64,000 nucleotides of DNA. Origin: Acidimicrobiaceae bacterium (GTDB taxonomy: Bacteria > Actinomycetota > Acidimicrobiia > Acidimicrobiales > RAAP-2). The notes beneath the pieces are model-generated. The model saw only the letters and a program-made list of their open reading frames with translations, did no database searches and was not told where the DNA came from. The DNA lies in the NCBI GenBank assembly GCA_003138815.1, contig PLHD01000010.1:62308-126307 (forward strand), written 5' to 3'. Both the position numbers and the translations under genes were made by a program. The first letter of the stretch is position 1. The number at the start of each line of letters is the position of its first letter. Below are positions 50,308 through 59,479 of this stretch, in pieces.

Positions 50308-50706
50308 CTACTCATCGCGCTCTTTTAGGAGGTACGAGGAACTGGCCGTGGCGACCAGGCGACCCTCTGCGTCGACGATCCGCCCCTCCAGGAACGAGAT
50401 GACTTTTCCGGACTTGAGCACCCGTGCGGTGCAGGTGAGCTCGGACCCTTCCTTGACCGGACGCAGGAAGGAGATCTTCATCTCGGTGTTGGCCACGCTG
50501 ATCTTGCGCTCCCCGGCCCCGGTTACGGCCGAGGCGCCCATGGCCGAGTCCAGCATCGCCGCGAGGAAGCCGCCCTGGACGATGCCGGCGGGATTGAGGA
50601 AACGCTCGTCGACGCGCATGGTCCACACCGTGGTGCCGGGCTCGGACTTGTCGATGCAATTCAGCCCCAGGGTGAGGTCACAGTTTGGCGGAATCTGCAG
50701 AGCCAT
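50308..50706 (-). CDS. PaaI-type hotdog thioesterase
   Basis: 132 residues. The hotdog motif RFLNPAGIVQGGFLAAMLDSAMG lies near residue 45; the rest (KISFLRPVKEGSELTCTARVL) is the standard PaaI/YbgC-like fold. It hydrolyses small aromatic or short-chain acyl-CoA thioesters; substrate unknown. Start: minus-strand TAGCCT (50718-50713), six bases before ATG. It diverges from tkt with 59 bases between start codons. Confidence 0.82.
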   Translation of the reverse strand: MALQIPPNCDLTLGLNCIDKSEPGTTVWTMRVDERFLNPAGIVQGGFLAAMLDSAMGASAVTGAGERKISVANTEMKISFLRPVKEGSELTCTARVLKSGKVISFLEGRIVDAEGRLVATASSSYLLKERDE

Positions 50707-50765
50707 GGTCCAAGGCTACTGCCACCTCCCCGAGCCCCGGGTGCGGATTCAGTACTGTCGTAGCC
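50707..50765. promoter_or_regulatory. Divergent thioesterase/tkt leaderless promoters
   Basis: Minus-strand TAGCCT (50718-50713) is six bases before the thioesterase ATG; plus-strand TACTGT (50753-50758) is seven bases before the tkt ATG. Confidence 0.55.
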
Positions 50766-52763
50766 ATGGTCGACGACTTATTCAATGGTGCGAGCGAACT
50801 CGAAGGGCGGGCGATCCGCGAGATCTCGGCGCTGGCAATGGACGCTCCCGCGGCGGCCAAATCTGGCCACAGCGGCACCGCCATGGCGCTGGCGCCGCTC
50901 GGGGTCATGCTGTTCTCGCGCGTGCTGCGCCACGATCCCTCCGACCCGCTGTGGAGCGACCGGGACCGTTTCATCTTGAGCTGCGGGCACGCCTCGATCC
51001 TGCAGTACGGACTCGCCCACGTCTTCGGCTACGACGTGCAGCCCGAGGACCTCAGGGCCTTTCGACAGGCGCACTCGCGCACGCCGGGCCACCCCGAGAA
51101 GGGCGTCACCGCCACCGTTGAGGTGACCACGGGCCCCCTGGGTCAGGGGATCGCCAACGGAGTGGGCATGGCGATCGGCGAACGGATACTTCGCAGCGAC
51201 TTCGGCCCCGACCTGGTGAACCACCGGACCTGGGTCATCGCGGGTGACGGCTGCCTCGAGGAGGGTATTAGCCACGAGGCGGGCTCGCTCGCTGGCTCAC
51301 TTGGCTTGGACCGCCTCACGGTCTTCTACGACGACAACCACATCACCATCGATGGGCCGACCGAACTGGCGCTGCACGACGACCCCGCCGCGCGCTTCGC
51401 CGCCTACGGGTGGCACGTGATCAACGTCGCCGAGAGCGCCAACGACGTCGACGTCCTGGAGCGGGCCGTTCGCTCGGCGATCGAAGAAACGGACCGGCCG
51501 ACCCTGATAATCGTCCGTTCCCACATCGGCTTTCCCTCGCCCGAGATGATGGACCGGCGCGAAGCCCACGGCTCGCCCTTCAGCGCGTCGGCGATCGAGG
51601 CAGCGAAGGCGATCCTCGGTGTCCCGAACGAGGCCTTCCACCTGGACCCGGAACTTCCCCATCGCATGGTCGAGGCGCTCGGCGCTCGCCGCGCCGAGCG
51701 CCTGGCTTGGGAGGTGCGCGTCGCCGCGGCGGGCGCCGAGGGTGCTCATCTACTCGAGCAACTGGACTCGAATGGTGCGGCGCAGGTCACGCGGAGGGCC
51801 GCCGCGTTCGACGAGGGCACTTCGGTCGCGACCCGAAAGGCGATGCAGCGGGCCATGGACAGCTACTTCACCCAGGCACGCGGAATCACCGCGGGCTCGG
51901 CGGACCTGACCGACAACACGGGCGTGGTGCTGTCGGGCTCGACTGCCCAGTCCGCCCAGAACCCCGGGGGACGCCAGATCTACTACGGGGTCCGCGAGTT
52001 CGCGATGGGAGCGATCATGGTGGGCCAGGCCTTGCACGGAGGACTCCGTCCGATTGGATCGACGTTCTTCGTGTTCAGCGACTACGAGCGGCCCGCGATT
52101 CGTCTGGCGTCGCTCAGCGGTGCGGGAGTCCTGTTCGTCTTCACGCACGACTCAGTGGGCGTGGGCGAGGACGGACCGACCCATCAGCCGGTCGAGCATC
52201 TGATGGCCCTTCGGGCCATGCCGCGCCTGCACGTGGTGCGCCCGTCGGACGCCAACGAGACGCTCGACCTCGTGGAGCAGTTCCTCAGCGCCCACGAGCC
52301 TCCGACCACGGCCCTGATCCTCTCGCGCCAGGACATGCCCGTCCTGGGCGGCGAGGACGCCGAGGCCTCCGCCGTGGGCGCGCGCAGCGGCGGCTACGTG
52401 CTGCGCGAACGGGCCGACGCCGTCTTCACCCTGATGGGGACCGGGTCCGAGGTGGCCCACTGCCTGAGCGCCCACGACGAGCTGATGGCCAAGGGCATCG
52501 TGACACGAGTCGTGGCGCTGCCGTGCTGGAGATGCTTCGACGCGCAGACCCCGGACTACCGGACGGGCGTACTTCGCCGCGACCTGCCATCGGTCTCGAT
52601 CGAGGCCGGCGCGACGCTTGGATGGACCAAGTACGTCGACCAGGCGATCGGCATCGACTCCTTCGGGCTCTCCGCACCGGGCGGTTACGTGTTCGACTAC
52701 TTCCACATCGCTCCCTCGACGCTGGTCTCGCACGTCGAGCAGGTGCTGGAAGGGTCCACGTGA
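50766..52763 (+). CDS. tkt: Transketolase
   Basis: 665 residues, full length. The TPP-binding GDGCLEEGISHEA ... DDNHITIDG motif is near residues 160-200, the C-terminal TLMGTGSEV and FTHDSVGVGEDGPTHQPVEHL segment near 460-480. It transfers two-carbon units in the pentose phosphate pathway. ATG 50766 is chosen over an upstream in-frame codon: TACTGT 50753-50758 lies seven bases before it and the protein then begins like other transketolases. tal follows with a GTGA overlap. Confidence 0.94.
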   Translation: MVDDLFNGASELEGRAIREISALAMDAPAAAKSGHSGTAMALAPLGVMLFSRVLRHDPSDPLWSDRDRFILSCGHASILQYGLAHVFGYDVQPEDLRAFRQAHSRTPGHPEKGVTATVEVTTGPLGQGIANGVGMAIGERILRSDFGPDLVNHRTWVIAGDGCLEEGISHEAGSLAGSLGLDRLTVFYDDNHITIDGPTELALHDDPAARFAAYGWHVINVAESANDVDVLERAVRSAIEETDRPTLIIVRSHIGFPSPEMMDRREAHGSPFSASAIEAAKAILGVPNEAFHLDPELPHRMVEALGARRAERLAWEVRVAAAGAEGAHLLEQLDSNGAAQVTRRAAAFDEGTSVATRKAMQRAMDSYFTQARGITAGSADLTDNTGVVLSGSTAQSAQNPGGRQIYYGVREFAMGAIMVGQALHGGLRPIGSTFFVFSDYERPAIRLASLSGAGVLFVFTHDSVGVGEDGPTHQPVEHLMALRAMPRLHVVRPSDANETLDLVEQFLSAHEPPTTALILSRQDMPVLGGEDAEASAVGARSGGYVLRERADAVFTLMGTGSEVAHCLSAHDELMAKGIVTRVVALPCWRCFDAQTPDYRTGVLRRDLPSVSIEAGATLGWTKYVDQAIGIDSFGLSAPGGYVFDYFHIAPSTLVSHVEQVLEGST

Positions 52764-53866
52764 CGACGCTGCACGCCCTGTTCGACGAGTACGGCCAAAG
52801 TCCCTGGATCGACAACATCCGTCGGGACTGGCTCAGCGACGGTACCCTGGCCCGCCTCGTGTCCCAGGGCGTGCGCGGGGTGACGTCCAATCCGGCCATC
52901 TTCGCCAAGGCCTTCGCCACCAGCTCGGCCTACGACGAACACCTCGTGGACCTGCGGGGCGCCGACCCTGAGGAGGTCTTCGAGGCCCTGGCGGTTGGCG
53001 ACGTGCGCGATGCGTGCGATGTGCTGGGCGCGGTGCACGAGGGCTCTCGCGACGAGTTCCGTTCGGGTAGGCGCCGCTACTGCGATGGCTACGTTTCGCT
53101 CGAGGTGTCGCCCCGGCTCGCGCGCGACGGCGACGCCACCGTCGAGGCGGCGAGGCGACTGGCGACCTCGGTCGGCCGGGCGAATGTCATGATAAAGATT
53201 CCCGCCACCAAGGAGGGCCTCCCCGCGGTCACCCAGGTACTCGGCTCAGGGATCAACGTCAACGTGACCCTGATCTTCTCGATCGAGCGCTACGACGAGG
53301 TCATCACGGCCTGGCTGGACGGGCTGCAGCTGGCCCAGCGCAACGGCCACGACCTCGGCTCGATTGCGAGCGTCGCCTCGTTCTTCGTGTCGCGCGTCGA
53401 CGCCGCCGTCGACGCCCTGCTTCCCGAAGGAGATCCGCGCAGGGGTACGACGGCCAACGCGCAGGTCGCGGCGGCGTACCGGCTCTACCGTGAACGCATG
53501 GGCAGCCCGCGAACCGAGTCGCTGCTGTGGGCGGGAGCGCAGGTGCAGCGTCCGCTTTGGGCCTCGACCTCGACGAAGAACCCCTCGTACTACGACCTGC
53601 TCTACGTCGACTACATCGTGGGCGACGAGACCGTCAACACGATGCCCGACGTCACCCTGGCCGGCGTGCTCGACCACGGGAACTTCCGCTCGTCGCTGCT
53701 GGCGAGCGCGTCCGCGATCGACGCCGCCGCCGCGCGGCTGAACGAGCTGCCGGCCGAGGTGCCACTTCGCGCGGTGACCGACAAGCTGGAGTTCGACGGC
53801 GTGTCGTCGTTCGTCGACTCCTACGAGGAGCTCCTCGCCACGGTTTCCGCCAAGCTCGAGAGCTAG
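52760..53866 (+). CDS. tal: Transaldolase
   Basis: 368 residues. Typical actinobacterial Tal: SPWIDNIRRDWL near the start, GVTSNPAIFAKA, Schiff-base K146 in MIKIPATKEGLPA, and NVTLIFSIERYDEV. It transfers dihydroxyacetone units in the pentose phosphate pathway. In several relatives this protein is fused to glucose-6-phosphate isomerase; here it ends with TAG, and a broken pgi-like remnant follows at once. Coupled to tkt by GTGA. Confidence 0.93.
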   Translation: MTTLHALFDEYGQSPWIDNIRRDWLSDGTLARLVSQGVRGVTSNPAIFAKAFATSSAYDEHLVDLRGADPEEVFEALAVGDVRDACDVLGAVHEGSRDEFRSGRRRYCDGYVSLEVSPRLARDGDATVEAARRLATSVGRANVMIKIPATKEGLPAVTQVLGSGINVNVTLIFSIERYDEVITAWLDGLQLAQRNGHDLGSIASVASFFVSRVDAAVDALLPEGDPRRGTTANAQVAAAYRLYRERMGSPRTESLLWAGAQVQRPLWASTSTKNPSYYDLLYVDYIVGDETVNTMPDVTLAGVLDHGNFRSSLLASASAIDAAAARLNELPAEVPLRAVTDKLEFDGVSSFVDSYEELLATVSAKLES

Positions 53867-53874
53867 GCCTAGGC

Positions 53875-54302
53875 GTGGCCGGCGACGAGGTCGCACGGCG
53901 ACTCTTGGCCGGCGACGTCAGCTTGGTCGAGGGGCCGACGGCGTCGCACTCGCTGGGATGGCTGCGCGACCCCGAGCGTTACCTCGGTGGCTGGCTCGAC
54001 GTAGAGCGTGCTTCAGGCCTACGGGCCCCCGCCGAGGCGGCGAACCTCGCCGCGCTGCGTGAGCCAGTGGGTGAATTCTATGCCAACACCACCGCGAGCC
54101 TCGCCCGCGCTCCCTGCACTCGACGGGCCAGCTGCACCAAGGCGGCCCCGCCGACGTGGCCGCCCTGGTGCAGATCATCCAGCGCCCGCAGAGCGACCCG
54201 ATTCGCATCTCGGGTCGGCGCTGTACGTTCCACGATCTGCGCATGACCCAGGCCGCGAGCGCCTTCGACGCCATGAACCGCGCCGGCCGCCGGGCGCGGT
54301 GA
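53875..54302 (+). pseudogene. Glucose-6-phosphate isomerase remnant after tal
   Basis: From GTG 53875 the frame gives VAGDEVARRLLAGDVSL...LGWLRDPE, resembling the start of the Pgi part of Tal-Pgi proteins, then GEFYANTTASLARA. Near 54110 the match jumps to another frame: LHSTGQLHQGGPADVAALVQI...GRRCTFHDLRMTQAASAFDAMNRAGRRAR, the usual C-terminal end of Pgi (LH(S/A)TGQLHxGGP). About 400 residues of the enzyme are missing between them. It is best read as a deletion plus frameshift of a pgi that followed tal. Confidence 0.7.
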
Positions 54303-54365
54303 CTGATCGTCGACGACCTCGCCGACGCGGCACAGGTTCTTCTCCCCTAGGCCTAGGATGCTGAA

Positions 54366-56627
54366 ATGACCAAGCCCGCGGGTGCTGCCACCATGTCCGA
54401 ACTCCTCCACGAGCCGCTGGAGGAGTTGGCGCGAGCCGCCTTCGCCCAGGCGCGCCGGGCCAACGGCTACGTGGTCACCTACTCGCCGAAGGTATTTATC
54501 CCGCTGACGAAGCTCTGCCGCGACCGCTGTGGCTACTGCACCTTCGCCCAGGCCCCGGCCCACGTCGCCGCCCCGTACATGAGCCTCGACGAGGTGATGG
54601 CCGTCGCCCAGGCGGGCTTGGCGGCCGGATGCACCGAGGCGCTCTTCACGCTCGGGGAGCGACCCGAGCTCCGCTATGACGAGGCCGCCCGCTGGCTGGC
54701 CGCGCGCGGCTACCAGTCGACCGTCGACTACGTCGCCAGCGCCGCCCAGATGGTCCTGGAGTCGACCGGACTGCTCCCCCACGTCAACGCCGGGGCCCTC
54801 TATCGCCACGAACTCGAGCAGCTCCGCGCGGTGTCGGCGTCGCAAGGGATGATGCTCGAGTCGTTGGCGGACCTGCCCGCCCACCGCCTCGCACCGGACA
54901 AGGACCCCGAACGTCGTCTCGACACGCTGCGCTTCGCGGGAGAGCTGCGGATACCCTTCACCACGGGCCTGCTCGTCGGCATCGGCGAGACCCGTCAGGA
55001 CCGGCTCGACACGCTCGAAGCGATCCGCGCGTCACACGAGGAGTTCGCCCACGTGCAGGAAGTGATAATCCAGAACTTCCTGCCCAAGGCCCGTACCGCC
55101 ATGGCCAACGAGCCAGCGCCGTCGGACGAGGAGTTCCACTGGACCATCGCGGCGGCCCGACTGATCCTGCCTGATTCGATTCACCTGCAGGCTCCGCCGA
55201 ACCTCAGTGACGATCCCACGCGGCTCCTCGCCTACGGCATCGACGACTTCGGTGGCATCTCGCCGGTCACCGCCGATCACGTGAACCCTGAGCGGGCGTG
55301 GCCGGCGCTGGACGTGCTGGGCGACGAGTGCGATGCTCGCGGCTTCACGCTGGCTCCCCGGCTCACCGTGTACCCGCGGTTCGTCGAGGCCACGCCGGAC
55401 TTCCTGGACGAGAAGGTGCGTCCCGCGGTCCTGGCGCACGCCGACTCGACGTCGCTGGCTCGCGACGACCAGTGGTTCTCGGGTTCGGACGTCGCCCCGC
55501 CGGATCGCCCCACGTCCCAGGTCAGGACCAGCGAGGTGTCGTCGATCCTGGCGCGCTACACGCCGGGCTACGAGTTCGCCCGCGACGAGCTCGTCACGCT
55601 CTTTCGCGCGCGCGGCGCCGATTTCAACGCCGTCGCGGACCTCGCGGACGGTGTGCGCCAGGACCTGGTCGGTGACGCGGTCACCTTCGTGATCAACCGG
55701 AACATCAACTACACGAACGTGTGCACCTTCAAGTGCCGTTTCTGCGCCTTCTCCAAGGGCCCACTCTCGCTCAACCTTCGAGGCGATCCCTACCTCCTGA
55801 CGCTTGACGAGATCAGCGAGCGCGTTCGCGAGGCCGAGGCGCTCGGCGCGACGGAGGTCTGCCTCCAGGGCGGCATCCATCCGAAGTTCGACGGCGACTA
55901 CTACATCGACGTGGTCGCCGCGGTGCGCGCCGGATCGCCCTCGATCCACATCCACGCCTTCAGCGCCCTCGAGGTCTTCGAAGGGGCGCGCCGGTCCGAG
56001 CAGGACCTCACGACCTATCTGACGCGCCTCAAGGAGGCCGGGCTGAAGACGCTGCCGGGCACCGCGGCGGAGATACTCGACGACCGGGTGAGGACGGTGC
56101 TCTGCCCCGACAAGATCAACTCGGACCAGTGGCTCGAGGTGCACCGCGCCGCGCACGCCGTGGGACTGCATTCGAACATCACCATCATGTTCGGCGCCGT
56201 CGAAGGGGTCGACGAGTGGGCCACGCACCTGCTTCGCACGCGCGACCTGCAAAAGGAGACCGGCGGGTTCACCGAATTCGTGCCGTTGCCCTTCGTGCAC
56301 ATGGCGACGCCAATCTTCCTGAAGGGCCGCTCGCGTCGCGGACCGACCTTCCGCGAGGCGGTGCTCATGCACTCGGTCGCCCGGCTCCACTACGCGACGT
56401 TGATCGACAACATCCAGGTCAGCTGGGTGAAGATGGGCATTGCCGGATCACGGCGGATACTCCAGGCGGGGGCCAATGACCTGGGCGGGACGCTGATGGA
56501 CGAGAACATCTCGCGCGCGGCCGGCGCCACCCACGGCCAGGCGATGGACGTCGAGACGCTGCGCTCCCTGGTCGAGCCGCTGGGTCGGCCCCTGCACCAA
56601 CGCAGCACCCTGTACCAGACCCTGTGA
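54366..56627 (+). CDS. fbiC: FO synthase (CofG-CofH fusion) for coenzyme F420
   Basis: 753 residues. Two radical-SAM halves: CofG-like with CRDRCGYC (C51, C55, C58), and CofH-like with CTFKCRFC near residue 455. Together they build 7,8-didemethyl-8-hydroxy-5-deazariboflavin from tyrosine and a diaminouracil, the chromophore of F420. The fused form is usual in actinobacteria. TAGGAT 54354-54359 lies six bases before ATG. Its GTGA overlap couples it to the LOG-family gene. Confidence 0.95.
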   Translation: MTKPAGAATMSELLHEPLEELARAAFAQARRANGYVVTYSPKVFIPLTKLCRDRCGYCTFAQAPAHVAAPYMSLDEVMAVAQAGLAAGCTEALFTLGERPELRYDEAARWLAARGYQSTVDYVASAAQMVLESTGLLPHVNAGALYRHELEQLRAVSASQGMMLESLADLPAHRLAPDKDPERRLDTLRFAGELRIPFTTGLLVGIGETRQDRLDTLEAIRASHEEFAHVQEVIIQNFLPKARTAMANEPAPSDEEFHWTIAAARLILPDSIHLQAPPNLSDDPTRLLAYGIDDFGGISPVTADHVNPERAWPALDVLGDECDARGFTLAPRLTVYPRFVEATPDFLDEKVRPAVLAHADSTSLARDDQWFSGSDVAPPDRPTSQVRTSEVSSILARYTPGYEFARDELVTLFRARGADFNAVADLADGVRQDLVGDAVTFVINRNINYTNVCTFKCRFCAFSKGPLSLNLRGDPYLLTLDEISERVREAEALGATEVCLQGGIHPKFDGDYYIDVVAAVRAGSPSIHIHAFSALEVFEGARRSEQDLTTYLTRLKEAGLKTLPGTAAEILDDRVRTVLCPDKINSDQWLEVHRAAHAVGLHSNITIMFGAVEGVDEWATHLLRTRDLQKETGGFTEFVPLPFVHMATPIFLKGRSRRGPTFREAVLMHSVARLHYATLIDNIQVSWVKMGIAGSRRILQAGANDLGGTLMDENISRAAGATHGQAMDVETLRSLVEPLGRPLHQRSTLYQTL

Positions 56628-57607
56628 GCGTCGACGAGCTGATCGAGCAGTTCCTCGCCGAACTCGCCACGCGCTCGGCGCAGTCTCCGGCGCAGCTGGA
56701 GCAGTTGCGTCGGCTGCTGACGCGCGTGGCCCGGCTCGCCGAGGTCGGCTCGGATGTGCTGGGGGTGGCGGTCGCGGCCTCGGCCCTCGACGAGTTGCTC
56801 GAGGCGTCGGCCGTGTTCGCGCCGTTTGTCGACCGGACCAAGGTAACGGTCTTCGGGTCGGCTCGCACCAAGCCCGACAACCCCCTCTACGAGATGGCCC
56901 GCCGGCTGGGCGAGGTGATGGCGCACCAGGGCTGGATCACCGTCTCGGGAGCCGGCCCGGGAATCATGGAGGCGTCGGCCAAGGGCGCCGGAAGAGAGCA
57001 CACGCTGGGGGTGAACATCGACCTCCCCTTCGAGCAGAACTCGAACCTGTACATCGATACCGAGACCATGTTGGTGGACATGAAGTACTTCTTCACCCGC
57101 AAGGTGGCCATGACGAGGGCGTCGGGGGCCTTCGTCATCTTCCCCGGCGGACTGGGCACGATGGACGAGACGTTCGAGGTGCTGACGCTGCTGCACACCG
57201 GCAAGACCGACCCGGTGCCCGTCGTCCTCGTGGACACCGCCGCGGGGACGTTCTGGGAGAAGTGGATGACGTTCGTCCAGAGCGCGATCGCCGCCGACGA
57301 CTACATCGGGGTCGACGACATGTGCCTGGTGCACACCTGTCACAGCGTCGAGGCGGCCGTGGAGGAGATCGACCGGTTCTACTCGAACTACGTGTCCTTC
57401 GAGATCGTTGACGGCCGGGGGCGCCTGAGCGTGCGCCAACTCCCCTCCGCGGATCAGTTGGCTGCCCTGGTCGCCCTCGCGCCGGGCTTCGCCGCTGGCG
57501 AGGGCTTCCGGGTGGAGCAGGACGGCGTCATCACCTTCGACTTCGAGGGCCGGAACTTCGTCAACCTTCGCCTGGTGATCAACGAGACGAACCGCTGGGT
57601 CTCCTAG
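56624..57607 (+). CDS. LOG-family (TIGR00730) nucleotide-phosphate hydrolase-like protein
   Basis: 327 residues. The Rossmann core starts at VTVFGSARTKPDN near 72, and the active-site motif PGGLGTMDETFEVLT lies near residue 174. A helical N-terminal extension and about 80 extra C-terminal residues make it longer than cytokinin-type LOG enzymes. The family hydrolyses nucleoside 5'-monophosphates to free bases and sugar phosphate; the substrate is unknown here. GTG 56624 overlaps fbiC. Its stop shares CTAG with the convergent small gene. Confidence 0.82.
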   Translation: MSVDELIEQFLAELATRSAQSPAQLEQLRRLLTRVARLAEVGSDVLGVAVAASALDELLEASAVFAPFVDRTKVTVFGSARTKPDNPLYEMARRLGEVMAHQGWITVSGAGPGIMEASAKGAGREHTLGVNIDLPFEQNSNLYIDTETMLVDMKYFFTRKVAMTRASGAFVIFPGGLGTMDETFEVLTLLHTGKTDPVPVVLVDTAAGTFWEKWMTFVQSAIAADDYIGVDDMCLVHTCHSVEAAVEEIDRFYSNYVSFEIVDGRGRLSVRQLPSADQLAALVALAPGFAAGEGFRVEQDGVITFDFEGRNFVNLRLVINETNRWVS

Positions 57608-57801
57608 TCCTCGTTGGCACCCCGCAGCAGCGTCTCGGCCTTCTGCAGGCTCCGGCGGACCTTCGCGAGCCGTCGCTCCAGCTCCTTGGCCTCGTCGGCC
57701 TTGCTGTCGCGCAACTGGGCGCGCAGCGCGTCGAACATGATGTCCGACACCCGGTTCTGCACGCTGGCGATCTCGTCGGCCAGGTCGCCCAGGGACTCCA
57801 C
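57604..57801 (-). CDS. 65-residue coiled-coil protein after the acyl-CoA ligase
   Basis: MESLGDLADEIASVQNRVSDIMFDALRAQ..., an almost wholly helical, charged protein with heptad-like spacing (LAKVRRSLQKAETLL). No family recognised. GTG 57801 overlaps the stop of the ligase gene by one base (TAGTG), so it is translationally coupled. The stop overlaps that of the LOG gene (CTAG). Confidence 0.6.
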   Translation of the reverse strand: MESLGDLADEIASVQNRVSDIMFDALRAQLRDSKADEAKELERRLAKVRRSLQKAETLLRGANED

Positions 57802-59417
57802 TAGCCGAGGACGATGACGTCGAGCAGGTCATCGTGATACTGGGCGCGCAGCACCTTCTTGTCGAACTTGCCGACGCTGGTCTTCGGTATTGCCTCGATG
57901 AACGTCCAGCGCTCGGGCAGCCACCACTTGGCGACGCGCTGGGCCAGGAAGTCGCGCAGCTGCGCCGCGGTGGCCTGGGCTTCGGGTCGCAGCACCACGC
58001 AGCAGAGCGGCCTCTCCTGCCACTTCTCGTCAGGCACCGCAATGACCGCGGCCTCGAAGACGGCCGAGTGGGCCATGACGGTGTTCTCGAGCTCGACGGA
58101 GCTTATCCACTCGCCTCCCGACTTGATGACGTCCTTGGTGCGGTCGCTGATGACCATGAAGCCCTCTCCGTCGAGGGTGCCGATGTCGCCGCTGCGCAGC
58201 CAGCCGTCACGGAACTTGTCGGGCGCGTCGACCCCGAAGTACGAGCCGGTGATCCACGGGCCGCGGAGCTCGAACTCGCCCACCGTGCGGCCGTCCTTGG
58301 GCAGCACGGTGCCGTCGTCGGCGGTGAGGCGCAACTCGACGCCGCCGACGACCCGGCCGGCCTTCACGCGGTAGTCGATCTCGAGGTCCTTGGGGGTGCC
58401 GGCCGGCGGGATCGCGACCGCGGCCAGCGGGCTCGTCTCGGTCATCCCCCAGCCCTGCATCACTTCGATGCCGTACTTGTCACGGTACGCCTCGATCATC
58501 ACGCGGGGCACGGCCGATCCGCCCGCGAGAATTCCGCGCAGGCTTGAGAAATCGGCGTCGGGGTTGTTCTCGGCCGCGCGCAGCACGTCGTTCCAGATCG
58601 TCGGCACGCCGAGCGATATGGTCGGGCGCAGATCCTTGATCATCTTGAGGATGGGCTCCCCCTGCAGGTACATCTGGGGCATGATCAGCTCCGTGCCGCA
58701 GAAAAACGCCGTGAACGCGGCGCCCCACGCGTTGACGTGGAACATGGGCACGATGAGCAGGCAACGGTCGCGCTCGCTGAGCCCGATCGAGTTCGCCGAG
58801 GTCGAGGCCATCGAGTGCAGCCACGTGGAGCGGTGCGAGTACACGACGCCCTTGGGGTCGCCGGTGGTGCCCGAGGTGTAGCACATGATCGCCGCCGAGC
58901 GCTCGTCGAGCCGGGGCCAGTCGTAGCCCGGCTCCTCGGCGCTGACCAGGGTCTCGTAGTCGAGCGTGTCGCCCAGGACGCCGGTCTCGTCGTGGCCGTT
59001 GACGATGATGTACTCGACCGACGGGATCTGGTCGCGCACCTTGGCCAGCAGCGGCATCAGCGTGTTGTCCACGATGATGACCCGGTCTTCGGCGTGGTTG
59101 ATGATGAAGGCGAGCTGCTCGGGGAAGAGCCGGATGTTGAGCGTGTGCAGCACCGCGCCCATGCAGGGAATGGCGACGTAGGCCTCCATGTGGGACTGGT
59201 TATTCCACATGAAGGTGGCCACGCGGTCGCCGTTGCGGATGCCGATGCGCTCGAGCGCCGAGGCCAGTTGCTCCGCGCGCTTGGCCACCTGGAAGAACGT
59301 CGCCTCGTTCACCCCTTCGGGGGTCACCGTGAACACCTTCTTGTTGCCGTAGACCCACTCACCGTGACGGATTATCCCGCTGATCAGTAGCGGTGCGTCT
59401 TGCATGGTGCTCTTCAT
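57801..59417 (-). CDS. Acyl-CoA ligase (AMP-binding, FadD-like)
   Basis: 538 residues. The AMP-binding P-loop is YTSGTTGDPKGV near residue 180, followed by GWGMTETSP near 320, DGWLRSGDIG near 410 and the C-terminal lysine region KTSVGKFDKKVLRA. It activates a fatty or related acid to the acyl-AMP and then the CoA ester. Chain length cannot be told. The start ATG 59417 has AGGGGGAACC as a strong SD, so it is leadered. A small coiled-coil gene is coupled downstream. Confidence 0.88.
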   Translation of the reverse strand: MKSTMQDAPLLISGIIRHGEWVYGNKKVFTVTPEGVNEATFFQVAKRAEQLASALERIGIRNGDRVATFMWNNQSHMEAYVAIPCMGAVLHTLNIRLFPEQLAFIINHAEDRVIIVDNTLMPLLAKVRDQIPSVEYIIVNGHDETGVLGDTLDYETLVSAEEPGYDWPRLDERSAAIMCYTSGTTGDPKGVVYSHRSTWLHSMASTSANSIGLSERDRCLLIVPMFHVNAWGAAFTAFFCGTELIMPQMYLQGEPILKMIKDLRPTISLGVPTIWNDVLRAAENNPDADFSSLRGILAGGSAVPRVMIEAYRDKYGIEVMQGWGMTETSPLAAVAIPPAGTPKDLEIDYRVKAGRVVGGVELRLTADDGTVLPKDGRTVGEFELRGPWITGSYFGVDAPDKFRDGWLRSGDIGTLDGEGFMVISDRTKDVIKSGGEWISSVELENTVMAHSAVFEAAVIAVPDEKWQERPLCCVVLRPEAQATAAQLRDFLAQRVAKWWLPERWTFIEAIPKTSVGKFDKKVLRAQYHDDLLDVIVLG

Positions 59418-59479
59418 GGTTCCCCCTGATGGATGGCGCTCACGACGATGCTACAAAGTTGTGCCGCCTCGGGGGCGCA

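Noticed and set aside
51410-52759. Extended transaldolase frame reaching back through transketolase
   Set aside because: The upstream part is a frame-shifted shadow of tkt; transaldolase proper starts at GTG 52760 overlapping the tkt stop.
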